A DNA stretch of 64,000 nt from Pseudovibrio sp. JCM 19062 (GTDB lineage Bacteria > Pseudomonadota > Alphaproteobacteria > Rhizobiales > Stappiaceae), in contig BAXV01000004.1 of the NCBI GenBank assembly GCA_001310715.1, forward strand, positions 77,296-141,295. Direction: 5' to 3'. Below, one piece after another: positions 20,715 to 30,910 of the stretch; positions within the stretch are counted from its first letter, which is position 1, and each line of letters starts with the position of its first letter. A program made the translations under genes and the position numbers. The notes beneath the pieces are model-generated. The model was not told the origin of the DNA. It saw nothing but the letters and a program-made list of their open reading frames with translations, and searched no databases.

Positions 20715-21789
20715 TCTTAGGATCTGATCCATCGGTGTTGCCACAGAGTTGAGCATTATGCGCCAAAAATTCTTCGATATCGCGGCTGTGTTTGTTGTCG
20801 AACCTGAGGACATGGCTGGATAATGAGAACAAGGCCACAGGCTGATCAGGCGCAGAGCGCGCATTCTCCAGTCTGCTTTTCATGGTGTTCATAGTGGTCG
20901 GAATTGTCCTGAACTCTACAGTTCTTGGGTCTATCTCAAAGATCTCGATTACCGGAATGACTCTATGGGTCTGTGCACGGAAGGCTAAGCTGATTGCGCG
21001 CTGTAAGCTGCGGCTGGAATTAGGTTCCATAAGCTTGGCCCCTAGCCCGTCTTGCAGAAATAAGATGTCTATGGAGGACCGCGACATGAGGTTGTTCCAA
21101 TGACTAGCCAGTTTAAGTGGCTCCACTTTCAAATCTGCGTAGCCGGAAATAGCCACCGGACCCGGCAGCACCTCTCGCAACACATCACGGGTTTGGGTAG
21201 CGTATTGGGTGAGCAACAGTCTGAGCTTGCTATCCAACAACAATCTGCCATCGATTTCATCTGGTATATACCAGCCCGCAAAAACCTCATCCGGATGCGT
21301 TGAATGATGGATATGTGCTTTCAACGCATTAGCCAGCAACCTTGTTTCCTCAAGCCGCCTGTTCAGGTATGGCTGTCCTTCCGTCTTCAGCTTCTCAATG
21401 AATGAAGGATCGTAACGCAGGCCGAACCAGATCTTTGTGCCGGATTGTTTGGCCTGTGCGACTGCGGCCTCCATCCAGACTGGTAGCTGGATGTCCTGAC
21501 TTAATTCCGGGCCCCATACGGCCCATTGAAAAACGACTTCATCAACGCCAAGTCTTTGAAGTGAAAGAAGTTCACTGTACCACAACTGGTGGCTAGGAAA
21601 ATAATCCGTACCCCAGGGTTGTATGAAACTCAATTTAATAGGAATACATTCCTTAAGACCGGAGTCTCTTTGTGCGCTGGCTTTGGTGGGCATCATGAAT
21701 GCGAAAAGAACAAGGCAAAATAGCCCGAAAAACAAGAGCTTAGAAGTTTGCTTGGAGACCAAAGAGTACTCTGCTGGTTTGGCTATCAT
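20707..21789 (-). CDS. Exported glycosidase-like protein, probable YbcH/DUF4434 relative
   Basis: An intact protein of 360 residues. A signal peptide (long hydrophobic run, then TKASA-Q near residue 40) precedes a TIM-barrel-like sequence with LSFIQPWGTDYF, VDEVVFQWAVWG, IWFGLRYDP and FAGWYIPDEIDG. The acidic residues at strand ends resemble glycoside hydrolase-like barrels. The assignment to the YbcH/DUF4434 group is from memory and from its place between nfrA and wecB. It overlaps the nfrA 3' end by 50 bases and wecB by 8 bases, so it is co-translated. It may trim or process the exported glycan in the periplasm. Confidence 0.6.
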   Translation of the reverse strand: MIAKPAEYSLVSKQTSKLLFFGLFCLVLFAFMMPTKASAQRDSGLKECIPIKLSFIQPWGTDYFPSHQLWYSELLSLQRLGVDEVVFQWAVWGPELSQDIQLPVWMEAAVAQAKQSGTKIWFGLRYDPSFIEKLKTEGQPYLNRRLEETRLLANALKAHIHHSTHPDEVFAGWYIPDEIDGRLLLDSKLRLLLTQYATQTRDVLREVLPGPVAISGYADLKVEPLKLASHWNNLMSRSSIDILFLQDGLGAKLMEPNSSRSLQRAISLAFRAQTHRVIPVIEIFEIDPRTVEFRTIPTTMNTMKSRLENARSAPDQPVALFSLSSHVLRFDNKHSRDIEEFLAHNAQLCGNTDGSDPKNE

Positions 21790-24700
21790 CGGTGTTTAAC
21801 ACTTCATGTCCTACACGCCCAAACACTTCAAGCAGGAGCAGGTCACCATAGGTCTCGGTGTACACACCTCTCCACTTCAAAGATGCACCCAGCCCTGCTT
21901 CGATTGCCACAGCGCTGATCTGGGAGTTCCAGTTTCCACTTCCGATAGAATAGGCATACGGTGAAAAAAATCAGGTTATGATCGAACCTAAAAGTGTAGC
22001 CAAGTCGTCCATCACCATAAAATAGTATTGTCTTCTCTTTTTCGAAGAACCGGCCCCCTTCCAAGTACAGATTGACGTAAGGCTCTTTCTCGATTGGTAA
22101 TCCCGTGCGTTCATCGTACAGAGGAAGGAAATCGTGGCCGCGGGTGAAAGACCAAAGCACCCTCCCCAGCCAGTTATCTTCGGTAATATCTCCGCCCTTG
22201 AAGAAGCGCTCCACACCGATCTTCAGGTTCTGGCTCATAAAAGGCTTGAAGCGTGCGCCAACAATTGTTTGAAACGTATCCGGGTTGGGCCGGAAGCTAT
22301 AGCGTTCGTTGAGCCACTGGACACGGGCTGTGAACTCAAACGTGCGGCCATTTTGATAGCCGAACACAGGTGGTCGCCATGCTGCCTCCACAGATCCGAA
22401 CGGGCTACTGGATGGGATGCCAAGAATGGCACCGGTGACGTTCTCTTCATCCTGGCGGGAGGGACTCACGCCGTCGAAAAGCAGAAAACTGAACGGGATT
22501 TCCAGTATACGGAGCTGGCGCTGGAAGCGTTCCAGTTTGTCTTGATCATAGATATCGAGTTGTTGTTGGTTCAGCACTTCGATGCGCTTGCGGAACGCAG
22601 CTGCAGCCTTCTTGTTTTCAAAGGCAGTCAGGTAGGTATAAGCCAGATCCTCCTGTAGGTCCTCCTGATCAGGGTTGATCTCCAGCGAGGCTTCAAAGCG
22701 CGTGATAGCCAGATCTTGCTCCCCCAGCGCGCGGGCCAGATAGCCACCCATTGCCAGTGTGACGTAGTTTGTTTTGTCCTCGGGTGGCAAGGCCAGATAC
22801 TCGGCTTCGGCCTCCTGCACCCGACCTTGCTGAAACAGAATCTGAACCACCGAGGACCGAACGTCCGGGGTTGAGTTCAGCGATCTTGCCTTGAGCATAT
22901 CGGCCAGTGCACTTTCCAGCGCCTCGGGTGACTGGTTGCCTGATAAAGCGTGACCTGCGCTCTGGCTGCATGATAACCGGCCATCTGCTCACGAGTGAGT
23001 GTGGAGACATTCAGTGCGCCAAGTAAGCGAGCGGCCTCGTCAAAATTTTCCTGTTCCAGAGCGATGTAGAGCAGGCCCATGCCTGCGGTCTGGTCATTGT
23101 ACTCCTTATAGGAGATTGCAAACCAGTGGTGCGCCGCCTGATCATCGCCCTGCTCCTGATAAAGAAAGCCGAGCTGGTTTGCGGCAGCAAGACTGGGGCT
23201 TAGCTTATAGGATTGCAACAGCGCCTTTATTGCCTTTTCATCGTCATCCCTTTGCAAATAGAGATTTCCCAGATTCAGATAGCCTTCAGCGTTGTCGGGC
23301 TGCCCCTCGACCTCTGCCAGAACGCAGGCAAACGCTTCGTCACTGCGGCCAAGCGCGCGGTAGGCCTCACAGCGGATTGCTGTGACTGCGTCAACGTGTT
23401 GGGGTTGGTCCAGCGTCTCAACCAGGCTTAATGCTCTTGAAGGTGCGTTGAGTTGAAGAGCCAGATAGGCGCTCTCTAAAACGGTATCCGGTTGAGGATC
23501 CTGCCGCAGTGATTGGGTATAGGACCTGTCTGCTTCCTGAAGGTCGCCAGCCGTTTTTTGGACACGTGCCAGCGAGAGAAACACAAGGGCAAACTTCTTT
23601 CTGTCTTCCTTTGACAGGTCGGAGGCGTTGATGGTGTCAGTCACGTATTCCAGCCATTTGCGTGCAGCCATGTCGTCTGCTGTGTCTTCTTCTTTCAGCA
23701 CGAGATAGGCAGGCAGGATCAGCGTAGGGTCGGGATCAAGCGTCCAGTCATCAATCAGATAAGCAAGTGCGGTGTTCCAATCCTGATTGCCTGCCGAGAA
23801 CGCTGCAAGATCAAACAAAAGGTGAGCATAGGCTTCCGTTTCGCTTTTAGTGAATGTGCCGGTAGCGCGGGCCTGTTTTGCGCCGACAAGTGCATTTTGA
23901 AGCAGCGTTGAGGTGAGGCTTTCGTTGTTGGAAAGCAGAGCAATATGTCCCCGCTTGGCCGAGATGCGCCAACTGGGCATGAGCTGCTCTGCTTCCTTCA
24001 GTGTTTCGTCGGCAAGGATCAAATTCCCGGTCCGGCGCGCCAGGTCGGACAGTTTCAGCAGCAACTCGGCCCAAGTATTGGCTTCCGCTTCCCGATCTTG
24101 CGGTTCTGTAATGGTGCGTAACTCCACCAAGATATCAATGGCACCTTTTATCCATCCACTGCTCAGCGCCAGTTGGCTGAATTGCATGGCATATTCCGGG
24201 TTGCTTGCGCGTTGGACTAAATATTGGCCCGCAATGGCGGCTCTGGCCTCATCGCCCGCACGGAGCGCAATGTCAGCGAGCGCCAGATAGTAGTTGGCCG
24301 CCTCCTCCGGGCTGGATGCTTGGTATTAAGCACTTGACCATCACTGGTCAGAAGCGCCTTCTCGGCTTCAGCGCTGGAACCTTTTTTCGTCAAGGCATAG
24401 GCGAGCTGCACGCGGGAGGATAACCCCAGCATATCGATACGCCCGGGATTAAGGAACGCAAGCAGTTCGTCAAGGTGGCCCGAATTAAGCACTGGCGGCG
24501 AGCGCTCTGGCGAAGGTACGTTGTTCAAGGGCGGTGGATTGGCGACCTGAAAAGAGTCCGTTCTTTTCCGCACGCCGCAGCGATTGGTAGGCTTCTTCAT
24601 CCTCTCCTTGTTCTATGAGGAGGAACGCCTCGTTCAAGATTGCAGTACGCTGAGTTTCAGGAACACTGTCTAATTGGGCGAGCGCCTCCCACTCCTTGCG

Positions 24701-25430
24701 TGCTTCTTCAAACTGATTGAAGTTGCGTAACAGGTCTGCTCTGATGAGTCTTTGACGTGGTGTGGCAACTCCCAGCTCATAAAGGGCATCGAGCGCATTC
24801 AACGCCTCCTGTGTTTTGCCAATCTTGATTGCGGCCTCTGCCCCGCCAGCAAGAGCATCATTGCGGTCGCTCGGCAGCAATTTGCCGGTTTCAATCGCCA
24901 GCTTGAAGTCATTAAAGGCCTGCGTATACTCGCCACTATTCATATGCAGGTGCCCGAGTGTGAGGTATCCGCGACTGAAAGTGGGCACCTGTGCCTGCAA
25001 GATGTCCAGTTGCTCGATTGCGGCCTCCGGGCGATTGAGGGCGATCAATAGCTGTATATTTTGCCAGCGGGCAACAAGATGGTTCGGGTGGTGCTCAAGC
25101 AGCTTGTCCAGTTCGACGAGGGCTTCTTCCCTGCGCCCTTCTGCCAGAAGGCGGTAGGCGAGATTCAGCAAGGGAAAGGTAAGGTAGTCCCGCATTGTTC
25201 GTCGCAATAGGATTGGCTGTCCTGCCTGTCTTTCAAAAAGCTATTGTAATAGGCGTCCCTTTCTGCACTCGTATATGACTTATCCCCTTGTGGCTGGGTT
25301 GGAGGTTCTGGAGAGTGCGATTGGTTGGAAGCGTCAGACCAAGCACGAACATGACGAACCACAGCAGATAGAATGCCGCTTTACGGTTCGCCTTCCCGCG
25401 TATCCTGTGGGGTTCGCTTAAATGGTTCAT
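21740..25430 (-). CDS. nfrA: NfrA-like outer-membrane TPR/beta-barrel exporter, split into several frames
   Basis: The N-terminus has a signal-anchor-like segment (FYLLWFVMFVLGLTLP). Many TPR repeats follow, such as REEALVELDKLLEHHPNH, ARWQNIQLLIALNRPEAA and AEGYLNLGNLYLQRDDDE. The C-terminal third turns beta-rich (ARVQWLNERYSFRPNP, LKIGVERFFKGGD, NWLGRVLWSFTRG) and ends in Phe, typical of an outer-membrane barrel. This is the NfrA layout. Frames change near 25300, 25195, 24530, 24230, 22930 and 21950. The corrected length of about 1,230 residues exceeds E. coli NfrA (about 990). The start codon overlaps the nfrB stop (ATGA). Role: export of the glycan made by NfrB. Confidence 0.8.
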
Positions 25431-26894
25431 GAGCGTGGTGGCCGCTTCACTGGGGGGGGGGGAGTCTGGCTCTCCTCCTCCGGATAGTCATGGGCAGTCT
25501 TGTCCCAACCGATCACTTCTCCTGTAGCTAAATGCCGGATCCAGGCTTTGATGGCTCGCACCATGGCAAAATAGTTGATGAAGACCGAAAGGAAATAGCG
25601 CGGAATGACAGGGAGTAATGCCTTTAACCCGTAATGGTAGCCAGTCCAGATATGGCGCTGGATCAAGCGGTGGGCGAGCAGGAGCACGATGAACCAGATC
25701 ACGTACCAAAATGGGCTATCTTCCGGCAGCAATGGCGGCAAGTTGTAAGCATCTGGTACGAAGTGTACGTACAAGTACAGGCACCAATAGACGAATATTG
25801 CGACATACCCGATGACAATGGCGTGGCTGAAAAATATCATCTTCCTGTCACGCCAGAAAAAGTACTTTGCGGCGAGGCCGCCTTTCCATCCCAGCTCTGA
25901 CCAACCCTGAAATGAAATGCCAATGTCCATCGGGTCTTCTGACGCACACTTTGCCAGAAGACAGAGGGAAACATCTCCTGCGTTACTGCAAAGTTCGTAT
26001 ACTCGCTTTTTTTTCGACGGGTGGATCCAGAGCAAAATATGCTTGAGCCCGGTCCCCGTGAGCCGCATGGACAGATCATAGTCTTCGGTTAAGGAGGCGG
26101 TGTTGAAGATTTCCGGTATACCGTTCTTATCGCTTCCGGATATGGACTGCGCTGTTTCTATGGTCTTTTTGGAGTAGCAGGTGCCTACCCCAGCACCGGG
26201 GACTGTGCCGGTTAGAATACCTCTGACGATTAGTTCCTTGGAATGAAATTCTGCGAACTCATCCATATAGTGACCCGCTGTGAACAGCCGACGGTGCCGG
26301 GGAACGGAGAGAACGGGGAGTTGGACTACATCAGCAAGCTCAAGGCTGGCGTTCAATATACTCAGAGTATTTGGATTGAGGATATCCTCTGCGTCCTGCA
26401 TGAGGAACCCAACAAAAGAGATACTGTGCTCTTGCTCGAACTCCCTGATGTTGGCGATGATGGTATTGACGCAGTCAGCCTTACAGGTTGGCCCGTCATT
26501 TTTGGTTATGACAACCCTCAGGTTGTCATGTTCGGCTGCTAACCGGTAGGCTGCCTCTTGAGTTGCCTGGTCGTTGGGATAGACGCCAATGAATACCCAG
26601 TAGGACGGATAGTCCAGCCGTTGCATTATAGCCGTGACAGCGGGATAAAGGATTGAGCCTCATCCCAGGCAGGCAACATGATGGCGAATGGTCTTGGCGG
26701 GATATGACCGGTTTTTTCGTAAAGCTGTTCTTCGGTTTTGCCGACCAGAGGCCCCCGATACCATGCAACAAACGAGTAAAAGAACGTGTCGATGATCAGT
26801 CGTCCGCCCCAGACAGGGCGAAGACGCATGAGGCAACAAGAAAGAGGCCTTGTGTAATCAGGAACAACAGAACAAATGCATCTGTTACCAGCAT
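25427..26894 (-). CDS. nfrB: NfrB-like inner-membrane glycosyltransferase lacking the c-di-GMP-binding tail, split
   Basis: A GT2 processive transferase: PFAIMLPAWDEA, GVYPNDQATQ, CKADCVN, the metal-binding QDAED, GAGVGTCYSKK, SLTEDYDLSMRL, then (in another frame near 25960) QKTRW, the Q-R/K-x-R-W motif. Several C-terminal helices follow, ending WDKTAHDYPEEE. This closely follows E. coli NfrB up to that point. There E. coli NfrB continues for about 300 residues with a c-di-GMP-binding MshEN domain, whereas this protein stops after 14 more residues. Frames change near 26785, 26630, and twice near 25910-26010. Length is about 490. It probably polymerises ManNAc or a related sugar and feeds NfrA. 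Confidence 0.82.
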
Positions 26895-27072
26895 ACTCTT
26901 ACCCACCTAGATGCAACGCAACAAACTAATGAAAGTTATCCTAGGGCATTTGGGTGAGTGCGTTCATTCTTTGGAAGTGCCCAAAGGATCTGCCTGAGAC
27001 ACTTACAACATGGGTAGACGTGCTTGAATTTCCTTGGTTATTTCGTGTTTCTCATCGGCATTTGATGCAGAA

Positions 27073-28210
27073 TTAGGCCAAAATCTTGCTTTGGAGCATT
27101 TCATCTATCTCAGCTTGGGAGAAACCAACCTGCTGTAATATCTGTGAAGTATGGTCTCCGGTTTTGCCAGAGGCTCAGGTGTTTGCGGAATAGTGCGGCT
27201 GAAGCGTGGAGCGGGCGCTGCCTGCGTGACGCCATTCAGCCGAATCCTGTTGCTGCGTTCGGTGTTGAGTGAAGCGGCGTTTGCCTCCTCAATGGATAGC
27301 ACCGGGGCAACGCAGGCATCGGTTCCGGCAAAGACCCCTGTCCAGTGCTCCAGAGAGTTGGCTTTGATTGCAGTCGCGATTTGTTCTTCGAGCTTCGGCC
27401 ACTCTTTCATGTTCATCTGAATTTGGGAAAGCTCCGCTGGCAGGTTTAGCCCCTTCAACAGCAATGCGAAGAACTGGGGCTCCAGCGAGCCAACAGACAG
27501 ATAGCGGCCATCGCTGGTCTCATAGCAGCGGTAAAACGGTGCACCGCCATCCAGCAGGTTTGCCTGACGCTTGTCCTGCCAAAGACCACGGCCAAGCAGT
27601 GAGTAGATGATCCCCATCATCGCCGGAACGCCATCGACCATGGCGGCATCGATCACCTGCCCCTTGCCGCTTTTGGTGCGTTCGAACAGCCCAGAGAGAA
27701 CACCCAGCAGCAGAAACATGGAGCCGCCGCCGTAGTCTGCTGCCATGTTGAGTGGCGGAACTGGCGGGCGGCCCTCCTCGCCTATGGCGTGGAGCATCCC
27801 TGTCATGGCAAGGTAGTTGAGGTCGTGACCGGCTGTGTGGGACAGCGGCCCCTCCTGCCCCCAACCGGTCATGCGGCCATAAATCAGACCCGGATTTCTG
27901 GCGAGGCATTCGTCAGGTCCAAGGCCGAGACGCTCCATGACGCCGGGGCGGAAGCTTCAATGAGGATATCGGCTTTCTCAATCAGGGAGAAGAAGACTTT
28001 GAGCGCGCCGTCACTCTTCATGTTCAGCGCAATGGATTGCTTGCCCCTGCGATTCACATCCTTGTCGATGCGCTCGCCGGCACGCCGATCGACGACGATG
28101 ACGTTGGCTCCCAGATCTGCAAGCAGCTGTCCGGCCATTGGTGCCGGACCAAGGCCAGCCATCTCCACCACCTGAAGTCCAGAAAGTGGTCCCGTTTTTG
28201 CTGCTGTCAT
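27073..28210 (-). CDS. CaiB/BaiF class III CoA transferase, alpha-methylacyl-CoA racemase-like, split
   Basis: The N-terminus is LSGLQVVEMAGLGPAPMAGQ followed by LADLGANVIVVDR, typical of family III CoA transferases. GMTGWGQEGPL-like and AGHDLNYLAMTG segments, with the conserved Asp, favour the racemase branch. Frames change near 27935 and near 27150, after which the C-terminus reads FSQAEIDEMLQ. About 375 residues, normal. It acts on branched acyl-CoA, by epimerising the alpha carbon or moving CoA. It is transcribed leftward alone, beyond the anthranilate block. Confidence 0.88.
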
Positions 28211-28492
28211 TGATGCCTCCCCCAGTCATGTCCGACACCGGTTTCCCAATTGATGCTTCACAGAGTTGGTTCGACAGACCATGATACCTGAGAGCAGCGC
28301 TGGGTGAATAACTCCGGTTTATGTCGCTTGGATAAGCTTAGAGTGGCAACGGATGATTACACAACTCTCTATTTGGTTATTGTCTTATCCATTAGGTTAA
28401 GAGAGGCGGTGCTGAATATGAGGTTTGTTGGGGAAGATATAATCGGGATGTTATGATGAGGAGAATTCATCGGCACGGAAACATTTCAACTT

Positions 28493-28548
28493 AAAGTAAC
28501 GCATGAAAAACGTAAACCACGCAAAATTGCGCAAAAGTAACGCAAAAT
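28493..28548. repeat. Direct repeats AAAGTAACGCA and ACGCAAAAT upstream of the CoA transferase
   Basis: AAAGTAACGCA occurs at 28493-28503 and 28534-28544 (period 41). ACGCAAAAT occurs at 28519-28527 and 28540-28548 (period 21). The periods are close to four and two turns of the helix. They lie in the 379-base gap between the CoA transferase start and the hydrolase stop, which otherwise contains no gene. They may be regulatory. Confidence 0.45.
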
Positions 28549-28589
28549 CGCGTAATGTTGATATGTGGTTGTTTTTCAATGGGTTGCCG

Positions 28590-29398
28590 TTATGTGTTCA
28601 ACATTGTTGTGAGGAGAAGGCTGCCTGCCTGTTCCAAAGATTCCACCACCGTAAAATGGTTTTTCCCCGGATCCTCATAGGCTGTGATCTGCGTTTCAAA
28701 CCCACCCCAGATTGTACACTGGGCGGCGTTTTGACGACGAAATTCCGCCAGCTCCTCAGCACCCACCCAACCCGTAAAGCGAAGATTATCAAGTGTTCGT
28801 GCAGAACCGGACTTTCCGCGAGCGCTTCGGCCTCATTGATATGCAAGGTCTCGTTCATGGCCGTCCTGCGGATCGGTCGCAGATCGTAGACGCCGCTGAT
28901 GCCGAGGATGTGCTTTATCCGACTCGTGAGGCTTTCCGGCATTTCCCGTTTCTTACAGCCAAGCCTTGCGACCAAGTGACCACCCGCTGAGTGGCCGGTC
29001 AGATGAATCGGTCCCTTTACTTGTTCAGAGGCCACTTCAAGAGCGCATTGCATCTGTTTGGCAATAAACGTTAATTTCACTTCAGGGCAGAGGTCGTAGG
29101 ATGGAATTGCGACGGTGTATCCCATCTCCACAGTACCCTTTGCAAGATGGCTAAACGCGGATTTGTCGAAGGCCTTCCAATAGCCGCCATGAACGATCAT
29201 GACGAGACCTTTAGACTCAGAGCCTTGTGGGAAGAAGAGATCGAGCTTCTCTCTTTCCCCGCTTCCATAGGCGACATCCAACTGGTTTTTGGAAGTTTCC
29301 CGAAATACTTTGGAGCGTTCAACCCATTGACCGAACAGTTCTTGTGCGTTCGGCACTACTCCGGAGTTATGATAGGCCGCATCCCAATCCCGCATCAT
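28590..29398 (-). CDS. Alpha/beta hydrolase, kynurenine formamidase-like, one frameshift
   Basis: The hydrolase motifs are VHGGYW (oxyanion hole, typical of arylformamidases) and GHSAGGHL (nucleophile Ser). A C-terminal H-F-T-V segment provides the catalytic His after a frame change near 28790. Length about 269 residues, as in KynB-like esterases. The ATG at 29398 follows the Rid stop by one base, so they are coupled. Location next to an anthranilate catabolic operon suggests it hydrolyses N-formylated or related aromatic amides, as formylkynurenine precedes anthranilate. This is an inference. Confidence 0.82.
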
Positions 29399-29399
29399 G

Positions 29400-29818
29400 T
29401 TATCCCGCTTTCGGCAGCACTGCCGTTGCTTCAATTTCTACTTTTGCTTGATCTTCCACCAGATCAGCCACTTGGATCATAGTCATGGATGGAAAATGCC
29501 GTCCAAACACAGACCGGTAGGCCTCTCCGACTTCTCTCAAGCGGGCGGTGTAGTCCTTTTTGTCGAGCACATACCACGTCAGACGAACCACATGTTCTGG
29601 TTTCGCACCTGCCGTGTCTAGTATTTCTCTTATGTTTTCAAGCGTTTGCTTGATCTGGTCAACAAGATCGTCGCTTTCGAAAACCTGTTGGCCGTTCCAG
29701 CCGATTTGTCCTCCCAAGAAGATCGGTGTGCCTTCTGCATGATGCCATTGGCGTATCCGGAGGCTGGCTTCCAACCTTCCGGCTGGAGAAACTTGAACAG
29801 TGCGTTTTGTGTTGTCAT
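29400..29818 (-). CDS. Rid-family (YjgF/YER057c) protein without the RidA catalytic arginine, one frameshift
   Basis: The sequence has the Rid signatures IFLGGQIGWN, VDQIKQTLENI and EDQAKVEIEATA, with total length about 138. The frame changes near 29745. In RidA enamine/imine deaminases an arginine lies in an FPARS segment; here the equivalent reads FPSMT, so it belongs to another Rid subgroup. In aromatic CoA pathways such proteins accompany amino-muconate-type intermediates, which spontaneously deaminate. The role here is inferred from neighbours. Confidence 0.86.
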
Positions 29819-29878
29819 GAAGGTCCCTCTTCCTTCAGGAAAAATTCCATTTGTTTTTTTTAATGGCTTGCGGCCAAC

Positions 29879-30238
29879 TTACCGGGTTTTATCTGCGCCT
29901 TTGACGTAAACAATGACCTGGCGGCTGGTGAGCCGGAGTTCGTCTTTGCATGTGACGGTGAACTCCAGATGGACGCTGGAGCGTCCGAGTTGTAAAACCT
30001 GAAGTGTGAATAAGAGTTCATCACCAAGCTTGCTCGGCTTTTTGAACTCTGTTTCGATCTTGGCTGTGGGGACTGCATCCCCTTGATTTATATGAATGTC
30101 TACGAACGATGCGCCGAGTGATTGCTCAAACCACTCCTCGGTAACCTGATTGATCATCTCGAAGTAGCGGGGATAAAAGACAATTCCAGCAGGGTCACAG
30201 TGCTGAAACGCCACTTTAATGCTGCGTTCAAAGACCAA
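29879..30238 (-). CDS. 4-hydroxybenzoyl-CoA thioesterase family (YbgC-like) thioesterase
   Basis: A hot-dog fold protein of about 119 residues with the catalytic FQHCDPAGIVFYPRYF segment (Asp). It starts with TTG at 30238, overlapping the livF stop by 11 bases, which implies coupling. The end may be displaced by a frameshift near 29880, since the family is usually 130-145 residues. It hydrolyses aromatic or short acyl-CoA esters, probably as CoA salvage in the aminobenzoate pathway. Confidence 0.85.
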   Translation of the reverse strand: MVFERSIKVAFQHCDPAGIVFYPRYFEMINQVTEEWFEQSLGASFVDIHINQGDAVPTAKIETEFKKPSKLGDELLFTLQVLQLGRSSVHLEFTVTCKDELRLTSRQVIVYVKGADKTR

Positions 30239-30910
30239 GATACCTGTCCTTCATTTCCTCGGTGAGCGTCTCCGGATGTCCTGCCCACACAGACGCGCCT
30301 TTCTCCAGAATGACGGCCTGATCCGCCAGTGGGAGAAGCTCCTTTAAGGTCTTATCGACGATCAGGATGGACAGTCCTTCCTTCTTGAGCGTGGCGATGG
30401 CTTGCCAGATTTCCCCGCGGACCACTGGTGCCAGACCTTCTGTTGCTTCATCGAGGATTAGCAATTTAGGGTTTGTCATCAAGGCTCTGGAGATAGCGAG
30501 CATCTGTTGTTCGCCGCCAGAGAGGGTGTTGGCGCTCTGGTTTTTCCTCTCCTTGAGACGCGGGAACAGACTGTAGACACGCTCCAGCGTCCAAGGCCCC
30601 TTGCGGGCGGCGGCGCTGAGGTTTTCCAGCACCGAAAGGTTCGGGAAACAACGGCGGCCTTCTGGAACCAGACCTAGCCCAAGGCGTGCGGCCTTGTGAC
30701 TGGACATACGGTTCAGGGTTTGGCCAGCGAACTTTATTGTTCCCTTGGTTGGCGTAACCATCTGACAAATCGAGCTAATTGTGGTGGACTTGCCCATGCC
30801 GTTACGACCAAGCATGGCGACCATCTCGCCCTCATTGACCGTCAGATCAACGCCGAACAGGGCTTGTGCTGCGCCGTAATGGCTTCCAAGCCGTTGACTT
30901 CTAGCAGCAT
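30228..30910 (-). CDS. livF: Branched-chain/aromatic amino acid type ABC transporter ATPase LivF, one frameshift
   Basis: Walker A GRNGMGKST, signature LSGGEQQMLA, Walker B LLILDEATEG. The start ATG at 30910 shares a base with the livG stop (TGATG). The frame breaks near 30880, where one base is missing in VNGLEAIYGAAQ. The corrected length of about 228 residues is normal for LivF. It provides ATP hydrolysis for the LivGFHM-K importer of this operon, whose likely substrate is anthranilate or another aromatic acid. Confidence 0.93.
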
